From CAZTYW01 sp964617695 (GTDB lineage: Bacteria; Chloroflexota; Dehalococcoidia; UBA2247; RBG-13-53-26), in contig CAZTYW010000014.1 of assembly GCA_964617695.1 (NCBI GenBank), positions 1 to 34,673 of the forward strand: 34,673 bases of DNA. The letters are read 5' to 3'. The stretch's first letter is position 1. The number at the start of each line of letters is the position of its first letter. Both the position numbers and the translations under genes were made by a program. The notes beneath the pieces are model-generated. The model worked only from the letters and a program-made list of their open reading frames with translations. It had not been told where the DNA came from and did no database searches. Positions 1 to 8,383 of this stretch are shown one piece after another.

Positions 1-780
1 ATGCTGTGAGTCAGCATTGCCGTTGTACCGGAGAATGATGAACCTCGGTTCCTGGCGGCTTCCCTGCGCCACACCCAGCAACGCCCCCATCCCCAGTTCT
101 CGCATCTGATCCCGATCCAACACCTCGCACTCCAGGTTCCAGTCGGCAGCTACTCTCACGGCCATCTCTGCCATGTCACTCGGAGTCATGAAGTTGGCCG
201 GTTCATTGATCATGTCCCGAGCAAGGTTGGCAGCCTCTGCCATCACCTTCCCCCTGCTGCAACCCCCCTGCAGTTCGGCAAGCCTGGCCTCATCCCTCTC
301 CACTATGAGGACCTCTTCTATCTCTCCATGCTCAGGTTCCTTGGTTATGTGCTTGCGGAAATTATACAGCCCCAGGAGAGTGCCCTCAGCTATAGATTGG
401 GCTGACCGTCCCGGACCGAGGCCACCCACTCCCGCCCCGTGAGTTATAGTTGCCACCCTTTTCACCCCTCTTGCCCTCAGGAAGCGACATGCTTCAGCCA
501 CCACACGACGAACCTTGTCCAGATTGAACTCCGCCTGCTTCCCCAGTCCGGCAACGATCACGCGCTGGGCTCCAATCCTGCCCAGAGTGTGGACAAGTGT
601 GAGCTCGCCAAGCTTGCCCTTGATCTCACCAGCCTTGATCAGCCGGGCGATCATGCCGTCCAGAGCTTTGTCCACCGCTGCAGTGGCACCGCCCGATCGG
701 GTTACTCCTTCAAAGAGGTTTACGATGATAGCATCTACCTCGATTCTCGTGATGTCATCGATTACGACCTTCACTTCCAT
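1..780 (-). CDS. pepA: Leucyl aminopeptidase (M17 family), N-terminal 260 codons, cut by left edge
   Basis: Cytosolic metallo-aminopeptidase of the M17 family, which removes N-terminal residues from peptides. The reverse strand reads openly from an ATG at 780 to the window edge without a stop. The visible part covers the N-terminal regulatory domain (about residues 1-170) and the start of the catalytic domain, marked by the family motif ARDMINEPANFMTPSDMAE. The metal-binding and catalytic residues would lie beyond the edge, so activity cannot be judged. An AAGGAG ribosome-binding site lies just upstream of the ATG. It follows the P-loop kinase by 18 bases and is probably co-transcribed with it. 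The identification is firm from the motif; only completeness is unknown. Confidence 0.9.
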   Translation of the reverse strand, partial: MEVKVVIDDITRIEVDAIIVNLFEGVTRSGGATAAVDKALDGMIARLIKAGEIKGKLGELTLVHTLGRIGAQRVIVAGLGKQAEFNLDKVRRVVAEACRFLRARGVKRVATITHGAGVGGLGPGRSAQSIAEGTLLGLYNFRKHITKEPEHGEIEEVLIVERDEARLAELQGGCSRGKVMAEAANLARDMINEPANFMTPSDMAEMAVRVAADWNLECEVLDRDQMRELGMGALLGVAQGSRQEPRFIILRYNGNADSQH

Positions 781-798
781 GTCTGTTCTCCTTCGGGG

Positions 799-1395
799 TC
801 AAGACAGGCGGTTCATTCTTCGCACGACTCTGTCTAGAATCGGCCCTATGTCATTTGACGTGTCAATCACCAAATGATTGCGCCCTATGGGTTGAACCGA
901 CGACCTCATCCTGCGGTGCACCTCCCAATCCGCCTCCGACTTGTCCTCAGGATTCACCCCCTCCACCCGGCCCCGCATCCGTCGGTAGACCACATCTGGC
1001 GGAGCAACAACCCGCACTACAATCAGATCTACCCCCAACTGATCGGCAATATGGTATAAGCGCTCCCGGTGATGCTCTTCCAGATTGGTGGCATCGAGCG
1101 CCAGAGTCGTCCCGCTTTTGAGCAAGTCCTCAACAAGCGCGTAGCACGCCCGAAACACCCGGGCACTCTCTCCAGTGCTGTAGGTCGGAGAGGGAAACAG
1201 TAGCCTGCGCAGGCTGTCACTCTCCAGAATCACCAGCGGCACCCTCTCCGCCAGCCTGCGGCAGAAATATGACTTGCCCGTGCCCGGCAGTCCGGTGACC
1301 ATGAGGAAACGAGGCTTGACCACCGGTTCAGGCAGTGCCCCGATGCCTTCCCTCAGCCTGCGCACATCGTCGTCTAGCTGCTGGCTGTGCTTCAT
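799..1395 (-). CDS. P-loop nucleoside/polynucleotide kinase-like ATPase (AAA_33 type)
   Basis: A 198-residue P-loop protein that resembles small kinases of the AAA_33/zeta-toxin-like group, which phosphorylate small molecules or nucleic-acid ends. The Walker A motif GLPGTGKS lies near residues 35-42, followed by ESDSLRR and a DATN motif typical of this group, with arginine-rich lid segments (RRMRGR, RRMRSS) after it. I chose the ATG at 1395 because GGGGTG sits just ahead of it; an upstream in-frame ATG at 1416 would add seven residues. The substrate cannot be told from the sequence. It lies directly upstream of pepA in the same direction. Confidence 0.7.
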   Translation of the reverse strand: MKHSQQLDDDVRRLREGIGALPEPVVKPRFLMVTGLPGTGKSYFCRRLAERVPLVILESDSLRRLLFPSPTYSTGESARVFRACYALVEDLLKSGTTLALDATNLEEHHRERLYHIADQLGVDLIVVRVVAPPDVVYRRMRGRVEGVNPEDKSEADWEVHRRMRSSVQPIGRNHLVIDTSNDIGPILDRVVRRMNRLS

Positions 1396-1474
1396 CCGCA
1401 CCCCATTATAGGGCATGGTAGAAAGCTTTGAAACGTTCTGAGATGGCTTCCCAGGGGGTAGGTCAGCGAGGAGC

Positions 1475-2161
1475 CTACAGGTAGCTTCGGTCGAAAAGCA
1501 TGCGATTCACCAGCACGCTGTTCTTGTTGGTCGTCGTTTTCAGGTCTTCCCGCAAGCCCGCCGTCAGCCTCTTCACCACTATCAAGACGAAGATAGCAAC
1601 ACCACCCACGACAGTCACCCACGGCTGTTCTGTACACCAGCAGCCGACCGGATAGAGAGCGAAGCCGGCCAGCATCCCCAGAGGAAGGCTCAAACTCGGC
1701 GGACCACCAAACCTGAGGCGCTCATTTACCGACTGCGCTGAATTAACAAGTCGAGGCAGCGTCCTGATTGAAACGCCAACCAGTATGGGCCCCAGGATGA
1801 AAGGGACAGCCGCGGGGGCAAGTGCTATGGTCACCCCCAGACTGGTGGTATTCGCTTTCTCACCTCTGAAACGGAGGAAAATCGACCACATCCGCCCCAC
1901 CACCACCGCCACCCCCACCGCGACTACTGTACCCCAACCCACGTCAGAAAATCTGTCCACTAGCACGACGGCTGCACCGCCCTTGACAACGTCCCACGTA
2001 ATCCCAATCAAGCCCTCGCGACGCCCCACACGGCGCCACAGGCTGATATGCATGTCCTCTTCTCTGGATAAGTCAAACCCACGAATTCTACCCAGGAGGT
2101 AAATGACTGGAAAGGCTCCGACGAGGTAGGCGCCCAGGACTACTAACGCGTCAACCCACAT
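1475..2161 (-). CDS. PlsY-like integral membrane protein (divergent glycerol-3-phosphate acyltransferase family)
   Basis: A 228-residue protein with about five hydrophobic segments that aligns in outline with PlsY, the membrane enzyme that acylates glycerol-3-phosphate using acyl-phosphate. The opening AYLVGAFPVIYLLGRIRG and a later FLRFRGEKANTTSLG match PlsY landmarks. The signature loops deviate, however. The first motif, normally GSGNxGATN, reads roughly EEDMHISLWRRVG, and the second, normally GHxxPxFLxFxGGKG, reads GRMWSIFLRFRGEKA. It may therefore be a paralogue with another substrate or an inactive relative. It follows the HAAS-domain gene by 39 bases, in what looks like a PadR-led operon. 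The ATG start has only a weak ribosome-binding site. Confidence 0.6.
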   Translation of the reverse strand: MWVDALVVLGAYLVGAFPVIYLLGRIRGFDLSREEDMHISLWRRVGRREGLIGITWDVVKGGAAVVLVDRFSDVGWGTVVAVGVAVVVGRMWSIFLRFRGEKANTTSLGVTIALAPAAVPFILGPILVGVSIRTLPRLVNSAQSVNERLRFGGPPSLSLPLGMLAGFALYPVGCWCTEQPWVTVVGGVAIFVLIVVKRLTAGLREDLKTTTNKNSVLVNRMLFDRSYL

Positions 2162-2200
2162 ACCGTGCTTTCGATGCGGTTTGCCAGCCCCTTAACCACC

Positions 2201-3166
2201 CTACCTGTGAAGGCCCTCCCCTGACAGGCAATCCATGAACTTCTCCTCCCGGTCAGCAATCCTGTGATCCAACAATGCAGGACCCAGAAACAGAAGAAGG
2301 ACGAGTGAAGTCAAGAGCACAAGATTGACGGAGCCAATGTTCCCACCGCTTGAGCAACCGATGACTATCAGTATGGCAAGGCCAGAGACCAGGAGGGCTC
2401 CTGCCTTCAGGCAACGCTGTTTCAGTCTGTTAAACAGGACAACGATGCCAGCCAGGGTAAGGAAACTGAGAGCTATCCAAGGCTCCAAGCTCTGAACAGC
2501 GTTCTCGCCCTCACCCAAGAAGTCTTCCTTCCAGTGTGTTGTCATGAACCAGCCAATGATAGGCAGTACGGGCAACCACATCAGTGAACCCAGCAGCCAA
2601 TCGCGCCTCAACGCCAGGGCCAGAATGTGAATGAATACCCACACAATGAACGGGAAATATGCAGCCAGCAATAGCCACACCCACCAGGTAGACTTGGCAT
2701 CGTTCAAGCTCAAAGCGTGCTCCATGAGGTAGAAGCCGACCACGACCAGGGGCATCAGGGCATAGCCCAACCAGGTAAAGAACCAGGTAGGCTTGTTGTG
2801 CTGCCATCCGTAGACGGCCACCCCAATCGTGCACAGGAGGATGACCACAAGCCAGCTGGTGTTCGACCATTGGCGAAGAGAGAAAAGCAGAGCGAACACC
2901 AGATGTGGCAAAGCAGCGATAATCGTCTGGCCCCATCGGCTCCGACTGTGCACATCATTCAACTCGTTGGCCACCGGCCCGACCGACCCGAAGGACTCGG
3001 CAGCTATTCGGGTAGCCTCCTCCTGCGAGTACCCCGCCTCCTCCAACTCCGTTACCTCATCTTCGAAGTGCGTGTATAACTCACTTATAATCTCTCTCTT
3101 CGAGGAAGAGCCAAGCTTGAGCCTGGACCTGACCTCGCCGAGGAAACGTCCTGATTCAGTCAACAC
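2201..3166 (-). CDS. HAAS-domain multi-pass membrane protein, partner of PadR
   Basis: A 321-residue protein. Its first 75 residues are a charged helical domain with the pattern EIISELYTHFEDEVTELEEAG followed by SQEEATRIAAESFGS, typical of the HAAS/DUF1700 cytoplasmic domain usually encoded next to PadR regulators. The remainder holds about eight hydrophobic segments and ends in a short charged tail. No enzymatic motif is visible. The start is GTG at 3166 with GAGGAT upstream, 15 bases after the padR stop. By analogy with PadR-HAAS pairs it may have a signalling or envelope role, but its function is not known. Confidence 0.7.
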   Translation of the reverse strand: MLTESGRFLGEVRSRLKLGSSSKREIISELYTHFEDEVTELEEAGYSQEEATRIAAESFGSVGPVANELNDVHSRSRWGQTIIAALPHLVFALLFSLRQWSNTSWLVVILLCTIGVAVYGWQHNKPTWFFTWLGYALMPLVVVGFYLMEHALSLNDAKSTWWVWLLLAAYFPFIVWVFIHILALALRRDWLLGSLMWLPVLPIIGWFMTTHWKEDFLGEGENAVQSLEPWIALSFLTLAGIVVLFNRLKQRCLKAGALLVSGLAILIVIGCSSGGNIGSVNLVLLTSLVLLLFLGPALLDHRIADREEKFMDCLSGEGLHR

Positions 3167-3181
3167 TGTGTCGCGATCCTC

Positions 3182-3517
3182 TTAGCCAGCCAAGGGCTGC
3201 ATAATAAGGTTCACCGCTGAGGAGAAGCCTCGCCACTCGGCTACCTTTTCCTGCAACAGTCTCTGACCTTTATCGGTCAAATGATAGTACCTCCTCTCCT
3301 TTCCGGAGGGAAGGCGCTCCCAGGCACCTCTAACCAGCCCAGACGCCTCCAAACGATGCAAAGCCGGGTAGAGGGTGCCTTCCCTGAATCTGAAGTACCC
3401 ATTACTCCTCTTCTTCAGCTCCTTGATAATCTGGTAGCCATACATTGGCTGCGTGCTCAGCAACGACAGGAGCAGGCTCTCCGTATTTCCCTTCAGCAGT
3501 TCTCTTCTGTAGCTCAT
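3182..3517 (-). CDS. PadR family transcriptional regulator
   Basis: A 111-residue winged-helix regulator. The sequence has the PadR signatures MYGYQIIKELKKRS, REGTLYPALHRLEASGLV and RRYYHLTDKGQRLL, and the length fits the short PadR class (subfamily 1). The ATG at 3517 is preferred over one at 3535 because AAGGTG sits just upstream of it. It heads the run PadR, HAAS membrane protein, PlsY-like protein and possibly the kinase and pepA. PadR proteins are usually repressors that regulate themselves and their neighbours; a dyad overlapping the predicted promoter at 3550-3591 fits that. Confidence 0.88.
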   Translation of the reverse strand: MSYRRELLKGNTESLLLSLLSTQPMYGYQIIKELKKRSNGYFRFREGTLYPALHRLEASGLVRGAWERLPSGKERRYYHLTDKGQRLLQEKVAEWRGFSSAVNLIMQPLAG

Positions 3518-3549
3518 GCTTTCACCTTCTTTCAAGCGACGCGGTGGTC

Positions 3550-3591
3550 AGAATAACACGAAGCATTTCTTCCCTGCAAGCTTGACTTGCA
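3550..3591 (-). promoter_or_regulatory. Predicted padR promoter with overlapping inverted repeat
   Basis: On the minus strand a -35-like TTGCAG (3574-3579) and a -10-like TATTCT (3550-3555) are separated by 18 bases, about 35 bases ahead of the padR ATG. A perfect inverted repeat, TGCAAG-N5-CTTGCA (3575-3591), overlaps the -35 element. This placement would suit an operator for self-repression. The promoter is a by-eye call with imperfect hexamers. Confidence 0.4.
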
Positions 3592-3707
3592 TGAGAATGT
3601 GGCATGCCACCCTGGGCAACGGGACCAGACAGAAGTCGAGCGGTGCTGCCCCAGCGGACTTGACAAACAGCAGATACGGCCGTTGTGGCTAGCACGAGTC
3701 TGTTTGG

Positions 3708-4565
3708 TCAGTCCTCAACGTAGAAGGCCAGGCCCAGAGCACCACTCCCCGTGGAGTAGCCCATTATGGGGCTAAACTCAGTGAGCCAGAGCTCCACACA
3801 GTCGAACTCTTCATCCACACGCTGCCTGAGCCTTTCGCCCTCCTCAATAGCATTGGCATGATGGACCGCAACGTGAACCGGTCTACCAGCCACTCTCTTG
3901 TGCATCTCCTCAAGCAGGCAGCCGACCCCCTTCTCTTTGTTTCTGGTCATTGTTATCAGGTGCGGCACCCCGTCCCGCCACGAGAGCACCGGCCTGACAC
4001 TCAACCAGGCCCCCAACTGCGTGGCCAGCTTCGGCACTCGCCCCGTTCGGTGCACATGACGAATAGTCTCAAGCACAAAGACAAGGTCGACCTTATCCCT
4101 CACCTTCTTGGCAGCTTCTACAGCCTCAGCAAGGCCCTTGCCCTGGGCGAGGGCCCGGGCTGCAGCCAGGACAACAAACCCCTCCGCCCCGGTGGCTGTT
4201 AGGGAATCGAGCACCTCGATATGGGTGTTTCCCAATTCCTCTTTCACCTGCTGGCTGGCTACCACGGCCGCACTGTGAACCGTGCTCATCTTGGACGAGA
4301 GTGTGATGCAGAGAATGCTGTCTGAGTCTTTACCCACGGCACGGTACGCCTCGACGAAGGCAGCCGGAGGCGGCCCGGAGGTCGAGAACAAGTCAGGTGC
4401 CATTTCCAGCAGATGGTAGGCTTCAGACGGGCTTATGTCCACCCAGTCACGATACACCCTGCCATCAAAATAGATGTTGGGCGCCACCAGACGAATCCCG
4501 TACTGTTCAATCATATCCCTGGCCAGACATCCCAGGGTATCAGTCACGATTGCCACCTTGCTCAC
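3708..4565 (-). CDS. DegV family fatty-acid-binding protein
   Basis: A 285-residue DegV-fold protein. Members bind a fatty acid and, in Firmicutes, hand it to the fatty acid kinase FakA; in other phyla the role is less clear. Recognisable features are VAIVTDTLGCLARDM at the N-terminus, DLFSTSGPPPAAFVEAYR, LCITLSSKMSTVHSAA, and IRHVHRTGRVPKLATQLG, which correspond to conserved DegV ligand-pocket segments. I prefer the GTG start at 4565 because GGAGAG lies at ideal spacing; an ATG at 4589 would add eight residues. It lies about 95 bases downstream of the DUF362 gene in the same direction, so it may be the last gene of the lar operon. No FakA-like gene is in the window. Confidence 0.85.
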   Translation of the reverse strand: MSKVAIVTDTLGCLARDMIEQYGIRLVAPNIYFDGRVYRDWVDISPSEAYHLLEMAPDLFSTSGPPPAAFVEAYRAVGKDSDSILCITLSSKMSTVHSAAVVASQQVKEELGNTHIEVLDSLTATGAEGFVVLAAARALAQGKGLAEAVEAAKKVRDKVDLVFVLETIRHVHRTGRVPKLATQLGAWLSVRPVLSWRDGVPHLITMTRNKEKGVGCLLEEMHKRVAGRPVHVAVHHANAIEEGERLRQRVDEEFDCVELWLTEFSPIMGYSTGSGALGLAFYVED

Positions 4566-4660
4566 AGACTTCTCTCCAGCCGCATACATCGTATTACTAT
4601 GTAAGCGCCGATGTCAACACCCACAGGGACCCTACTCAGCAGCAGGACCAGAGGCATCGA

Positions 4661-5752
4661 TCAAGAGGTGTGAATCAAATGGTAAGCCAGACTCCCCATC
4701 CCCAATCTCTCTGCCACCTTCAACTGCACCAGGCTATCCGTCTCGTTCAACTTCCCCATTCTATCCGGAGGAACGAGAGGCGCTGGATTGAGCACAACAG
4801 GCGCCTGGTCTATCAAGTCAAGTGAGGCCTTGTCAACGGCCACCGGATCCAACGAGGCAAGAATGCCGATATCTGGAACGATCGCCCTGCCGGCAGGGGC
4901 AGCACAATCGCAGCATGGAGTCACGTCCTGGATGAAGTTGAGGAAGCCTGCCCTGCCTCCGAATCTGGACATCACGGCGGAAGCAGCATGAGCCAGGTAT
5001 ACCTGAAACTGCTCCTTGTTGCTGCGTTCCCAGAACAAAGCACCCGAGGGGCACTCGAAAAGGCACGTACTGCAGTGTATGCACTTCTCCAGGTCCTTTC
5101 TCGGCTTGCCATTCACTGAGGTCAGAGCGCCGACAGGACAGACCTCAATGCAAGCCTCGCACCCGTCGCACCTGGCCTCATCCAGCATTGGAGTATTGAC
5201 CCTGTGCTGGTCCCTCTTGGCCTCCTTGGTGACACAGCCCATGCCAAGGTTCTTCATGGCCCCGCCAAAGCCCGTTATCATGTGCCCCTTGACGTGAGAC
5301 AAAACGAGCAGATAGTCCGCCCTGTGAATCCTGGCTGCAATCTTTACCTCATTCAGGTCGCAACCGTGAACAACACTCTGGACAGGCACCGGTATACCAT
5401 CGTGTCCGTCTCCGTCGGCTATGACCACCGGCGCGCCTGTAGTCTCTTCAACGAAGCCGTTGTAAGCGGCCGTCGACAGGTACTTGCTCCCGGTATCCCT
5501 AGCCCCCGGATACAGGGCCGTGGTGTCAGTGACAAAAGGCCTGCCGCCAGCATGCTTGACAAGGTCGACCACTGTCCGCACCAAAGCAGGCCTGATATAG
5601 GTCATGTTTCCCCGCTCGCCCATGTGCAGCTTGACAGCCACCGAGCCGCCGCCGGGTATCGAATCCAGGACCATCGACTCCCGACACAGCCGGGCCATCC
5701 CGGACAGCACATTCCCTCCCTTTGAGTAGTCAAGAAACACCACCTTTGACAT
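4661..5752 (-). CDS. DUF362 domain protein with two 4Fe-4S ferredoxin clusters
   Basis: A 363-residue protein with a DUF362 domain around residues 35-175 (VAVKLHMGERGN, SHVKGHMITGFGGAMKNLG), followed by a bacterial-type ferredoxin domain. Its two CxxCxxCxxxC motifs are at Cys195/198/201/205 and Cys224/227/230/234, enough for two [4Fe-4S] clusters. A further cysteine-rich stretch (TPCCDCAAPAG) follows. The C-terminal part (DIGILASLDPVAVDKASLD) is typical of DUF362 proteins. The reaction is unknown; the clusters suggest electron transfer. It starts 4 bases after the larC stop, so the two are almost certainly co-transcribed and may be functionally linked. Confidence 0.85.
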   Translation of the reverse strand: MSKVVFLDYSKGGNVLSGMARLCRESMVLDSIPGGGSVAVKLHMGERGNMTYIRPALVRTVVDLVKHAGGRPFVTDTTALYPGARDTGSKYLSTAAYNGFVEETTGAPVVIADGDGHDGIPVPVQSVVHGCDLNEVKIAARIHRADYLLVLSHVKGHMITGFGGAMKNLGMGCVTKEAKRDQHRVNTPMLDEARCDGCEACIEVCPVGALTSVNGKPRKDLEKCIHCSTCLFECPSGALFWERSNKEQFQVYLAHAASAVMSRFGGRAGFLNFIQDVTPCCDCAAPAGRAIVPDIGILASLDPVAVDKASLDLIDQAPVVLNPAPLVPPDRMGKLNETDSLVQLKVAERLGMGSLAYHLIHTS

Positions 5753-5756
5753 CTCG

Positions 5757-6944
5757 TCAGTCCCCCGGCGGATTGGCCTCCTGCCAGCTCTTCTGGGCTT
5801 CGCCGTAGACCTGGCTTATGGCCACACCGGTCTCCCTGGCTATCCTTTTGCAGTCCTCGTATTCCGGTAGCACCTTCACCACAAGGCTGCCGCGGTGGGC
5901 CACCTTCACTCTTATATCGCCGAACCTGGTCTTCACGGTTTGAGAGAAACGCGGCAAACAGAAACGTTCCCTTTCACTGACTCTCACTCCGAGGGTCGTA
6001 CTCTCCTGAAGGAGAATGTCGAGCAGACTGTCTGCCATGTCAGCCGGGGCGAGGACAGACAGGAGAGTCCCAGGGCGATTCTTCTTCATCTGCACCGGGG
6101 TCAGAAACACGTCCAGAGCACCAGCCTCAAACAGGCGCTCCATGATGTGATCGTAGAACTCCGGGTTCATATCATCAATGTTGGTTTCCAGAACACTAAC
6201 CCGTTCGCCGATTTGACCTTCGGCCTTCTCAAGTGCCTCGCCGACAAAGACCCGCAGCAGATTCGGGCGACTCAAATCCATGCTGCCTGCACCGTAGCCC
6301 ACCCGGTCTACCCTCAAAGCAGGCATCTCACCGAACTGAGTCGCCAGTGTGCTGATTATGGCCGCTCCGGTGGGGGTTGTCAGTTCGCCGTCAACATCGC
6401 CACCGCGCACGGGCACTCCCCTCAGCAATTCGGCGGTCATAGGGGCAGGAATGGGCAACAACCCGTGGTCGCACTTCACCATTCCCCTTCCCAGGTTCAG
6501 CGGTGAGCAGGTCACTCTCTCGATCCCCAACATCTTCAGTCCGGCCACGGCACCAACGACGTCGACGATGGTGTCGGTTGCGCCCAATTCGTGAAGACGG
6601 ACTCGATCGACGTCCACATTGTGCACCCTGGCTTCCGCCTCTCCCAGTCTCACGAAGACGCGTCTACTTAGTTGTCGAATGTCTTCATCCAGGTCGCTCT
6701 GATCGATCAAGCCAAGGACATCGCCAAGCGTTCTGCCGCCCTCGTCAGCCTCGGCCGTCAACTCCACATACATGCCGGATATACCCCGCCGTTCCACCCT
6801 CCTGGCTTCCAACCGATAGCCCTTCAGACGAAGCTTACCCAGGCAGGCCTGCAACTCATCAACGCCCACTCCAAGGTCCACCAGCGCACCCAGGATCATG
6901 TTCCCGCTAATGCCCGAAAAGCAGTCGAAATGGGCCGCTTTCAT
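5757..6944 (-). CDS. larC: LarC, nickel insertion enzyme for the nickel-pincer nucleotide cofactor
   Basis: LarC is a CTP-dependent cyclometallase that inserts nickel into the pyridinium bis-thiocarboxylate mononucleotide made by LarB and LarE. The 395-residue product opens with the family signature HFDCFSGISGNMILGALVDL and carries VETNIDDMNPEFYDHIMERL and TPVQMKKNRPGTLLSVL, all typical of LarC. It is a single continuous frame here, unlike Lactiplantibacillus plantarum where larC is read through a programmed frameshift. The ATG overlaps the larB stop by 4 bases and has an AGGAGG site inside the end of larB. No larA (racemase) gene is in the window, so the client enzyme is unknown. Confidence 0.93.
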   Translation of the reverse strand: MKAAHFDCFSGISGNMILGALVDLGVGVDELQACLGKLRLKGYRLEARRVERRGISGMYVELTAEADEGGRTLGDVLGLIDQSDLDEDIRQLSRRVFVRLGEAEARVHNVDVDRVRLHELGATDTIVDVVGAVAGLKMLGIERVTCSPLNLGRGMVKCDHGLLPIPAPMTAELLRGVPVRGGDVDGELTTPTGAAIISTLATQFGEMPALRVDRVGYGAGSMDLSRPNLLRVFVGEALEKAEGQIGERVSVLETNIDDMNPEFYDHIMERLFEAGALDVFLTPVQMKKNRPGTLLSVLAPADMADSLLDILLQESTTLGVRVSERERFCLPRFSQTVKTRFGDIRVKVAHRGSLVVKVLPEYEDCKRIARETGVAISQVYGEAQKSWQEANPPGD

Positions 6945-7353
6945 CGCCGCCTCCTTTTCACTCCCTGCTGGTTGATCAGAGCAGCCAGATAGCCAGCGCC
7001 AAATCCATTGTCTATGTTGACGACCGCCACGCCGGGTGCACAGGTGTTGAGCATAGTCAGCAGTGCGGCCAGTCCGTGGAAACTGGCCCCGTATCCCACG
7101 CTGGTAGGCACGGCAATGACAGCCTTGTCCACCATTCCCGATACAATGCTGGCCAGAGCCCCTTCCATCCCCGCCACGGCGATGATGACATTGGCCTCAA
7201 ACAGTCTCTTCTTGTGGTCCAAAAGGCGATGCAGGCCGGCCACCCCGACATCGTACAGCCGCTCCACCCGATTGCCCATGGTCTCAGCAGTAACCGCTGC
7301 CTCTTCGGCTACGGGTATGTCTGCTGTACCCGCGGTTACCACCAATATCAGAT
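6941..7353 (-). CDS. larB: LarB, pyridinium-3,5-biscarboxylate mononucleotide synthase; N-terminus lost in scaffold gap
   Basis: LarB carboxylates and hydrolyses nicotinic acid adenine dinucleotide, the first step of nickel-pincer cofactor synthesis; it is related to PurE. The visible 137 codons include VVTAGTADIPVAEEA, ANVIIAVAGMEGALASIV, AVPTSVGYGASFHG and VVNIDNGFGAGYLAALIN, the conserved PurE-like half of the protein. The frame is open to the first N at 7353, so the first hundred or so residues expected for the family lie in the gap. An apparent start at 7345 (TTG) is only an artefact of the gap. The gene overlaps larC by 4 bases. Confidence 0.9.
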
Positions 7354-7453
7354 NNNNNNNNNNNNNNNNNNNNNNNNNNNNNNNNNNNNNNNNNNNNNNN
7401 NNNNNNNNNNNNNNNNNNNNNNNNNNNNNNNNNNNNNNNNNNNNNNNNNNNNN
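7354..7453. other. Scaffold gap of 100 Ns inside larE-larB
   Basis: Exactly 100 consecutive Ns, the conventional placeholder for a gap of unknown size. It removes the C-terminal end of larE and the N-terminal part of larB. From the usual family lengths about 30 codons of LarE and 110 of LarB are missing, so the true gap is probably several hundred bases rather than 100. Confidence 0.97.
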
Positions 7454-8184
7454 AGACGTGTCACAATGCGTCTGCGATTGGCGTCCTCAAGCAACAGCCC
7501 CATTTGCCCGGGTTCAACCTCGATTCTCGCCGTCCTGCCGTGATGCCGAAGACGCAACTGGCCAATGCCAAGGCTGTGCAGGAAGCTCTCTGCCTCATCG
7601 ACTAACCCAAGGACCTCCCTGGTAATGGGAGTACCGTACGGAAGGCGCGAGGCCAGGCAGGCAAGAGAAGGCTTGTTCCAGGTGGTCAATCCCCGGGCTC
7701 TGGAGACAGTCCTTATCTCCTCCTTCGACAGCCGCACCTCCTGGAGCGGACGGCGCACGCCGAACTCGTCGGCGGCGCGCATACCGGGGCGGTAGTCACT
7801 CAAGTCGTCGTAGTTGGAGCCGTCGACTATGTGCTTCATTCCCGCATCGTCTGCCACCCGTCTCAGAGCACGAAACAGTTCGAGCTTGCAGTGATAGCAG
7901 CGTTCAAGCGAGTTAGCTACGAAATCCGGATTCTCCAATTCTGCAGTCTCAATGGCAAGGTGTCTCGCCGACAGAGACCTGGCTACGTCTACCGCACCAG
8001 CCATCTCGTGTGAGGGGTAGGTGGCAGAGACCGCGGTAACCGCCAGGACTCTTTCGCTCAGGACCTCACAACACAGGCTGAGAAGCAGCGTGCTATCTAC
8101 TCCGCCTGAATAGGCAACCGCCACACTGTCCAGCCGTCTCAACTCGGACTGTAAATGATGGAGCTTCTCCTCGATAGAGACCAT
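7454..8184 (-). CDS. larE: LarE, ATP-dependent sacrificial sulfur transferase; C-terminus lost in scaffold gap
   Basis: LarE adenylates the carboxylates of the LarB product and transfers sulfur to them. The 243 visible residues hold the PP-loop SGGVDS at 26-31, a CYHCK motif (Cys96/Cys99) and KPSLACLASRLPYG, whose Cys176 matches the sulfur-donor cysteine of L. plantarum LarE. Some LarE proteins bind a [4Fe-4S] cluster and so avoid self-sacrifice; the extra CxxC may bear on that, but I cannot decide from sequence alone. The ATG at 8184 is preceded by AAGG. It is the first gene of larE-larB-larC-DUF362 and has a good promoter at 8266-8294. Confidence 0.92.
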
Positions 8185-8265
8185 GCTTGCTTACCTTAAC
8201 ATGCAGCAGGCTGTTCCGGATGCGAGCTTCGAGTGACCAGCCCGCTGGCAAAACGGAGACTATAG

Positions 8266-8294
8266 ATTATAAGTCAAACAAGCAGAAAGGACAA
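8266..8294 (-). promoter_or_regulatory. Predicted sigma-70-type promoter of the larE operon
   Basis: On the minus strand a perfect -10 TATAAT (8266-8271) lies 17 bases from a -35 TTGTCC (8289-8294, four of six consensus positions). The expected transcription start near 8259 leaves a leader of about 75 bases before the larE ATG at 8184. It is the only good promoter seen between gyrB and larE. Confidence 0.65.
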
Positions 8295-8383
8295 AGCAAG
8301 TCAGTCCTACGTCGCATAATTCCCATGGCTAAGCCGGGCGTAGCACAACGTGTGTGGCTGACATGCTGCCTTCGAGGGACACG

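Noticed and set aside
5757..6944. Programmed frameshift in larC as in Lactiplantibacillus
   Set aside because: The gene is one uninterrupted frame carrying both N- and C-terminal LarC motifs.
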